Shown here piece by piece: positions 18,021-23,330 of a stretch of 23,330 nt of DNA; positions within the stretch are counted from its first letter, which is position 1; every line of letters begins with the position of its first letter. Source of the DNA: Chara braunii (Eukaryota; Streptophyta; Charophyceae; Charales; Characeae); NCBI GenBank assembly GCA_003427395.1, contig BFEA01000012.1, positions 6,856,630 to 6,879,959 of the forward strand. Direction: 5' to 3'. Below the pieces are notes generated by a model, which saw only the letters and a list, made by a program, of their open reading frames with translations, was not told the DNA's origin and did not search any database. The translations under genes and the position numbers were made by a program.

Positions 18021-19371
18021 GCTCCGCTGACTCCAGTGTATTGGTGTATTGGCGCTGTGTCGTGGCTATGCACGGCGGTGATTGATCCATGGTGCTGGGT
18101 GATTAGGCGGCCCTGTGTTGTGAGGGCGTGCTTGGAAGGCTATGTGGTGACAGAGCGATGATGAGAGCTCGCTGATGTGACATTTAAGCCGAGGTGGAAC
18201 TGCATTGCATTGTGTGTTGTGCCGAAGCAAAGACCGGTCATCATAAATGCACGTCAGGTTAACCGGTGAGAAATCTGTGGTTGGAGGCAACACTGTGAGG
18301 TACGTTGCTCCTTACCTCATCTACCCTCTTCATTGCTTCTTGCTGTGAGGAAGTGAGTCTTGTCTTGAAAGTCCTCTCATTGTGAGGTGTCGTACGCACT
18401 CAACCTTGAGAGTCGACATTCTTCATGGGGAGCATGCTGGTGAGAGACGGGCGTTGCCTTTGAAGGGCCCTGGACGAAGCACTTGGGTCACGGTCACCAT
18501 GCCAACCCACTGGGAGTAGAGCACACATGCTTTGCTGCTTTGTCCTTCGGTCTGCTTTGCTGCGCTGTAGAGGTTGTGTTGGGCAGGCCAGCTCTATGGG
18601 GGATAGGCGAGTACCGCACCGTCTTTAAAGAAACTCCAGCGGGGATAATCTGCTCGCGCTGTACGCGAGATTAAAAATAGTACAGACAGGGCTGGCCGGT
18701 CTTGCATCGACCTGGGGCACAAGGGTGGGCCGTGTGCACACCTTTAGACACGCTGCTCAACCAGAGCTTTCAAGACGTCGACGCTAAGTGACAGCTCAAG
18801 AAAGATTGAGGGCGAGGGGGGGTTCCAGTTAACTGCTCGATTGTAACTTTCTGCAATATTTCCATTTGGCATACATTCCAGCAAACAATTTTATTTTTAT
18901 TTTGGGGCAACTACGTTAGAGTCACACCCAACGTTCAGAATAGGCAACTTTAGCAGTTCCCGAAATGGAGCACAAAAAGCAACCCTAAATCTGCCAAGGC
19001 CCACTGTGGGTGATGACTGGTACCCCCGCTAAAGTTGCACATGTCGAAACTCACACCATGACACTCACACCATTTTGCCTTTTCTTGCCTATTTCAAATG
19101 AAAACTGTGTCACAGCCACAGTTTCCCCTTTTATTTTGATTAGTCAGTTGTTACAGACACTGCTGACAACTGACAGAATGTTGCAGATAGAGTACGAACT
19201 TATTCTTTGCTGCTTTGCAATCTGTCCGAGACTAGTCATAAACAGGAGTAGAATTGTTTGTAGGGGTCTGAACTTATCTGCTGTTACCGCTCGACTTTTT
19301 TCTGACATATTTGGACGCTGCGGTAGGTCCCAGCGAGGACAATAGTGCAGATTGCATGCCACGCGTAGCTC
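18021..19371 (+). other. Presumed untranslated leader of the LTR element
   Basis: No gene family recognised over 1.35 kb. Contains a perfect 8-bp hairpin AAACTGTG/CACAGTTT (about 19102-19124) and short frames without motifs (for example 18483-18674 and 19010-19345). Its status as leader is inferred from position between the primer-binding site and gag. Confidence 0.4.
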
Positions 19372-20932
19372 ATGAGTGAAGATGGCACAGAGGTTGACAG
19401 ACTAGACCAGGATGATAGGCTTACCCGGAGACAGGCACTTAGTCGGCTGACCACTTCATTGGTGTTAGAGCCAGGAGAGGAAGGAGATAGTGAAGGGAAG
19501 CTGAGGGGAGGAGGCGTTTGCAGAGAGCGCAGGCAGCCGCAGCCAACGCAGAGAGAACACTAGCAGTGGCATTAGCAGCAGGCGCTAGAGCTGAAGCGGA
19601 GGCAGCAATGGCTACAGGCCTCTTCTCAGGCCTCTTCGTCAGGTGTTAGTCAGGGTATGTCCCATCCTTTTCCAGTCAGTTTGCTGGCTTGCAGGTCAGC
19701 CAGCAGCAACCCATGTCAAAGGAGGCTTATGAGTTTCTGCAAACGGATTCCCTTCACGCTGAGATACAGCACGAGTTACAGGAGGTAGAGGGTAGGAGGG
19801 AGAGAGCAAGAATGAGAAAAGCTAGACTAGAGGTCAGGGGCCAGGATTTAAGCAGATTAGAAGCTATAGATGAGTCAACACTTGATCCTGTTGTTAGGTC
19901 TCTTCGGTCAAGCCTTTTGAGTGTGGCCAAAGTACAGGCAGTGCAACAGGAAATTTTGGCGGCTCTGATAGCCGGCCAGAATCTGATTCCGGCTGTGCTC
20001 CTAGGCCTACGGCTAGGCCAGCTCAACCTGCTGTAGCTCCTCCAGCAGTGGCAGGTCCATCCATGATGCCGCCACCTATGAGAATCCCCTTCGTCCCACA
20101 ATTTGGCATAAGTCCAGCAAGTGGTACATTTGCAGGTGTTAGTGGGCAAGCTCCGGGACCGCCTTCTTTGGTCCCTCGTTCAACAGCAGCAGCTACAGGG
20201 AAGCCGCATGTTCAGCAGCCATTGCAACAGGTGTTCCAGCAGCGGCAGGTGCAGCCACCACCGCAGCAACCTGTTCCACCCGTATCTCAACCGGTGCAGA
20301 AGGCACATGCATCTGGGCAACAACTACAATGGGCGCCAAAGATACGGTTGCTCACTCTTGAACCTTTTCCCGGCGACAAGAAAAAGGAGGAGAGCCTAAA
20401 CACATGGTTGAGGACAGTACCAACATATGTGAGGCACAAGCTCATAAGGCCTGGTGAGGAGGTGATTGCCGCTGCATCCTACCTAGAGGGATTCGCAACT
20501 AGATAGTTAGACTGGTTAGTTCAGGAGCATGGATTCGGTCAAAACTTCGATGGCTGGGCACAAGCCCGGACTTTGGAGGAGTTCATACAGTTAGTTCAGG
20601 AAAGGTGGCATGACCAGCAGGAGGCACAAAAGGCCACCGACTCAAGAACCTGGGCTAGAGCCTGGGCTCAAGAAGGAACAGGAATGTCCGTGAGGTTACT
20701 GACGTCGTAGAACAGCTGATTATTGTCCCAGGCGTGCGGTACGATCCCCAGGTCCTCATGACCACTTGAGATGTCTGCTCACAGATGTCAAAAACAAGTT
20801 AGTAAATAAGGCCTCCATCGATGTACACAATTTCCCTTCATTTAGTAAGAAGGCCTTAGACAATGAGGCCAGACTTGGGGATGCGCAGCAAGCGGTTGGT
20901 GATAGGGTGAAGAAGAAGATCCCCCAAGACTG
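19372..20932 (+). pseudogene. gag relic of the LTR element
   Basis: Capsid-type polyprotein in broken frames. A short N-terminal piece (19372-19563) is followed by a helical, charged segment (19689-20036) with TLDPVVRSLRSSLLS. Next comes a Pro/Gln-rich linker, then a capsid-like region from 20048 with LNTWLRTVPTYVRHKL, PGEEVIAAASYLEG and, past an in-frame TAG (20504-20506), WAQARTLEEFIQLVQERW. A frameshift near 20690 leads to VREVTDVVEQLI, then another to the segment ending VGDRVKKKIPQD. The pattern is that of Ty3/gypsy gag (retrotrans_gag). It structurally packages element RNA; this copy cannot. Confidence 0.75.
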
Positions 20933-20950
20933 AAGAAGAAAGACAATCCT

Positions 20951-21240
20951 ATGTTAGTTGGCCATGATGGCAGCACGGTTGAGATTGAAAACTTCTTTGA
21001 TCTTGGGGAAGAAACAAAGGTAGACGGGGGCTCAGAGACTTCAGAGGGTGGAGTAGTAGCTCCCATAAAAGAAAAGGCTAAGGCGGCCGAAAAACGGAAG
21101 GGTAGCCGCCCCAAGGGTCAAGTGGAACAAGGACCACCCATATGGGTGAAACTTGGATTAGAGTACGATGTATGGCGTGACCACATTGCTTGAGGCACGT
21201 GTCTTAATTATGGTTAATATGGGCGTACAATGGCCAGTTG
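20951..21240 (+). pseudogene. gag-pol linker with degenerate zinc knuckle
   Basis: An acidic then basic, Lys-rich segment (20951-21193) ends in PPIWVKLGLEYDVW, which in this element type precedes a CCHC knuckle. The next residues, in another frame, read C-L-N-Y-G-stop-Y-G-R-T-M-A-S-C: the first and last Cys remain, the second Cys is Tyr, the His is Arg, and a stop interrupts. So the RNA-binding knuckle is lost. Confidence 0.55.
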
Positions 21241-21559
21241 CAAAAGTAAGCGAGTCACAACGAAGGCAGCATCCTCAATTGTGGTTGTGTGTGGTTGTGG
21301 GACCTTCTACCTCGGGTGGTGCCTTTGCGAGCACTCCCCAGGGAAACACATTGGGCCAGTAGGAGTTACAGTTGCTCCTACTCATGCTGAAGTGGTGGCC
21401 CCACCCTCTTCACTTCAAAATGTTGGCCGAAGTTATTGACCCCTATATCGCCCCGCAAACAGATCCTGACCAATCAATACTATGTTCGATGGATGTGTCT
21501 GAGTCTTTGGAGGAGTTAGAAACTGAGTGGTTAGAGAAGGACCCTAGAGAATCCTGAGT

Positions 21560-22184
21560 GATGTTGACTAAAGGTCCGAAGGGTGAACATTTCGTGCTAG
21601 AAGTCGATGCAGGTGGTCGTGGAGCCTTTGCAGACATAGGTCCTACACCGAGTTTCACCAGTCGTGCTTGTGTGGATAGGTTGCATTAGGGGACCAAGTG
21701 CAGCGGCTTAGTAGACCCGTAGCATCCACTTTAGCCAACAAGCACTCTATGGTTATTAGGGACTATGTTAAGGACGTAGTCTGTACCTTCTCCTATGGAA
21801 GATGGGAAATGAGACACAAGATCTCGTTCTTGTTCAGTGACGAGCTGCCATTCGATATGTTCTAGGCATGTACTACCTCGCGGTTGCTAAGCCTCAGTTT
21901 GACTGGGATAGGAAGGTGATGTTACACAAACTGCCAAATGGGAGAGTCGTTAGCTTGCAGAAGTTGAAGGCTAGCAGACTAGTTGAGTCCTATGGCTACA
22001 TGTGTGCGTCAACTTTCTATAACTAGTACAAGCAGAATCGCAAGGAGGGCATGTACCTAGTCTTTGTCTCGGAGAAAGGGGAGGCTGTAAGAATACCCCT
22101 AGAGATAGAAACAGTCGTTGCTCAATATCCATACCTTTTTGAGGAGCCTAGGGGTGTAGTCGAGAGGGAGGTTGCCCATGCAAT
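21560..22184 (+). pseudogene. Aspartic protease relic and pre-RT linker of the LTR element
   Basis: From 21561 a frame reads FVLEVDAGGRGAFADIGPTPSF. The usual D-T/S-G-A active site is D-I-G-P here (around 21630-21641), so the catalytic triplet is altered. After a stop and frameshift near 21689 it continues with LSRPVASTLANKHSMVIRDY and ISFLFSDELPFDM, a stop at 21862-21864, then GMYYLAVAKPQFDW. This matches the flap and C-terminal (LGM) end of the retropepsin fold. The linker then runs to PYLFEEPRGVVEREVAHAI and stops matching. No RT, RNase H or integrase follows. Confidence 0.65.
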
Positions 22185-22309
22185 CTTTGTGTCCCCCGCG
22201 GTAGCGACCGCGGGGTCGATCCCGGCCCGCGGTCAGGATCTCAACTGCGTCTGCGGGCCTTCCGAGATTTTTACCTGTCGAATAAATGTGAGGGGAAAAA
22301 AAAAAAAAA
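22185..22309 (+). mobile_element. SINE-like poly(A)-tailed insertion in the LTR element
   Basis: A GC-rich head with a 9-bp hairpin CCCCGCGGT-agcg-ACCGCGGGG (22194-22215), followed by GGTCGATCCCGGC, which is close to a pol III B box (GGTTCGANNCC) but one base short. The body then ends in a run of 14 A at 22296-22309. It begins exactly where pol coding similarity ends. No clear target-site duplication was seen, so the label is tentative. Confidence 0.4.
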
Positions 22310-22338
22310 GGTTGTAGGGTTTCTCAAACCCTACAACC
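22310..22338. repeat. 13-bp inverted repeat built from telo-box words
   Basis: GGTTGTAGGGTTT-ctc-AAACCCTACAACC is a perfect hairpin. Its centre is TAGGGTTT facing AAACCCTA, the plant-type telomere unit and the promoter telo-box sequence respectively. Confidence 0.85.
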
Positions 22339-22444
22339 CCATATATCGTCATATATATTTTTTTCCAAACCGCTTATTTTTTGGTATTTAAAAAAACATA
22401 AGAAACGAAAACAGTAAAAAAAAAGATAAGAATACACAAAAGTA

Positions 22445-22447
<3 letters not shown>

Positions 22448-22508
<61 letters not shown>
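22448..22508. repeat. (GT)n microsatellite, 61 bp
   Basis: Uninterrupted GT dinucleotides. Overlapping reading frames of Cys-Val or His-Thr repeats are artefacts. Confidence 0.98.
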
Positions 22509-22509
<1 letters not shown>

Positions 22510-22539
22510 TGATATTGTGGACGCGTCTGCACAATAAAA

Positions 22540-23330
22540 ACCATGCACCATACCACCGCAACACTTCAGGAGGAGAATACGCATCTGAGTGGAGTCGAGT
22601 CCGAAGGCAAGGAAGTAAGAACAACGAAACACATGGGCCACAGACAACAAGATAACACATGGGCTGGAGGGCACAGGGGAGGAGGGAGGGCAAACAACCC
22701 ACAAGCAACAGATACAGCAGGCAATAAAAAGGCCAAGGGCTAGAAGGCACGAGGGATATAAGACAGCAGACAACAACAAGCACACAAGGCAGGCAAACCA
22801 GAAAAAAAGTGAAGTCCATAAAGGTTTCAAAGACCAAAAAAAATAAAAATAAAAATAATAACTGATGATGACAAGATTGTTTCATCGGAATTGCACCGAC
22901 TCATCAGGAGGCTGGACCCTCGACAATCTGCGGGAATCTCCGTATTAGATGGTTTGGGTCATGTACCCTTTGACCCTTGTTGAAGGCAGATTGTCTCCAA
23001 GTGGAACACAGCAGTGGGCGGCGACCCTGTGGAGCACCAGGCAGCACAGTAGAGGCAACACGACTGCAAAACGCCAAAAACGACTGCAAGGAAGACATGG
23101 CACGCAGCGCGGAAACACGGAAGGCACGGCCAGCGAGTGGGCAGCAAGGCAGCGGAGCAGCGAAGCGCAAGGCAACACCGACAACATAGCCACACTAAGT
23201 GAACACAACAACTTGCAGAGAGCAATATGCAAAGCAAGCGGGACAGGCAGCAAGGCGGCGGTGGTGCGCAGACGAGGCAGTCCACACATCCAACACGGAG
23301 CAAAGCAGCGCATGACCTACTCACATCACG
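22540..23330 (-). other. T-poor block around the hammerhead ribozyme
   Basis: Counting by hand, T makes up 9 of 180 bases at 22621-22800 and 14 of 240 at 23041-23280. The minus strand, which carries the ribozyme, is therefore very A-poor on both sides. No coding family recognised; long minus frames rich in Leu/Cys/Phe are by-products of the composition. The block may be one non-coding element. Confidence 0.45.
22874..22929 (-). ncRNA. Hammerhead ribozyme, type III
   Basis: Minus strand, 5' to 3': stem III strand AGATTG then U and C (cleavage triplet GUC, 22922-22924); stem I GAGG-gtccag-CCTC (22908-22921); core CUGAUGA (22901-22907); stem II GUCGG-ugcaauu-CCGAU with one G-U (22884-22900); core GAAA (22880-22883); stem III strand CAATCT (22874-22879). 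All universally conserved core bases are present and all three helices close, stem III by six pairs plus the A-U next to the cleavage site. Open ends in stem III make it type III, the form known from plant viroid-like RNAs and plant retrozymes. Predicted cleavage is after the C at position 22922. No second hammerhead was found in the window. Confidence 0.9.

Larger units (their letters stand above)
17998..22184 (+). mobile_element. Ty3/gypsy-type LTR retrotransposon remnant (leader, gag, protease; no RT)
   Basis: Plus-strand element. A primer-binding site lies at 17998, preceded by TGCA (17991-17994) as expected for an LTR 3' end. A long leader, gag and a protease region follow, stopping at VEREVAHAI near 22184, just before where RT should start. 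The rest of pol and the 3' LTR are absent. A poly(A)-tailed insertion sits at the break. Many stops and frameshifts make it non-functional. The 5' LTR start could not be defined. Confidence 0.75.

Noticed and set aside
22195-22232. tRNA gene
   Set aside because: Only a near B box is present; no cloverleaf with anticodon arm can be drawn, and the GC-rich arms form simple hairpins instead.
22310-22338. Interstitial telomere array
   Set aside because: Only one inverted pair of telomere-like words, no tandem array.
22388-22885. Minus-strand frames with long His-Thr runs
   Set aside because: Product of the GT microsatellite and of T-rich composition on the minus strand.

Overview
The window reads as eukaryotic nuclear DNA that is almost entirely repetitive. 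It holds a decayed LINE, a decayed Ty3/gypsy-type LTR element, fragments of a second class of reverse transcriptase, poly(A)-tailed short modules, microsatellites and tandem repeats. I found no intact host gene with a recognisable product. The gag style of the LTR element, the primer-binding site matching plant-type initiator tRNA-Met, and the heavy repeat load fit a large streptophyte genome (plant or charophyte alga; Chara-like elements came to mind). This is inference, not proof.

Layout. 1-3870: 5'-truncated LINE on the minus strand (RT motifs A, B and C, C-terminal zinc-knuckle region, long 3' UTR, poly(A) tail at the window start), full of frameshifts and stops. 4177-4437: plus-strand fragment of a different RT carrying a motif-A-like YDIKEMF, ended by an A-rich tract. 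4560-5710: GC-rich and AT-microsatellite DNA with two strong palindromes. 5710-9560: no recognisable gene; an exact 46-bp duplication and a branched inverted-repeat domain near 7638-7815. 9804-10514: seven hairpins with one shared 20-nt loop and seven different, self-complementary stems. 10804-11464: six tandem units of a second structured family. 12113-12485: a dense chain of hairpins including a possible three-way junction. 12575-12719: a second copy of the poly(A)-tailed module found at the LINE 3' end. 13460-14625: GTT/AAC microsatellites with a minus-strand ORF encoding a poly-Asn protein. 15600-16257: RT pseudogene with GIPMG and YIDD motifs. 16398-17765: two tandem repeats. 17998-22184: remnant LTR element (primer-binding site, gag, zinc-knuckle relic, protease relic) cut off before RT by a poly(A)-tailed SINE-like insertion. 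22310-22338: inverted telo-box hairpin. 22540-23330: T-poor DNA enclosing a complete type III hammerhead ribozyme on the minus strand.

Most notable items: the hammerhead ribozyme at 22874-22929, with a 10-nt complementary segment that could mask its cleavage site, and the two families of covarying hairpins at 9.8-11.5 kb. The second has base-pair changes that keep the fold. Nothing here forms a working gene set. The coding parts are relics, while the RNA-like structures look better preserved than the coding sequence around them.
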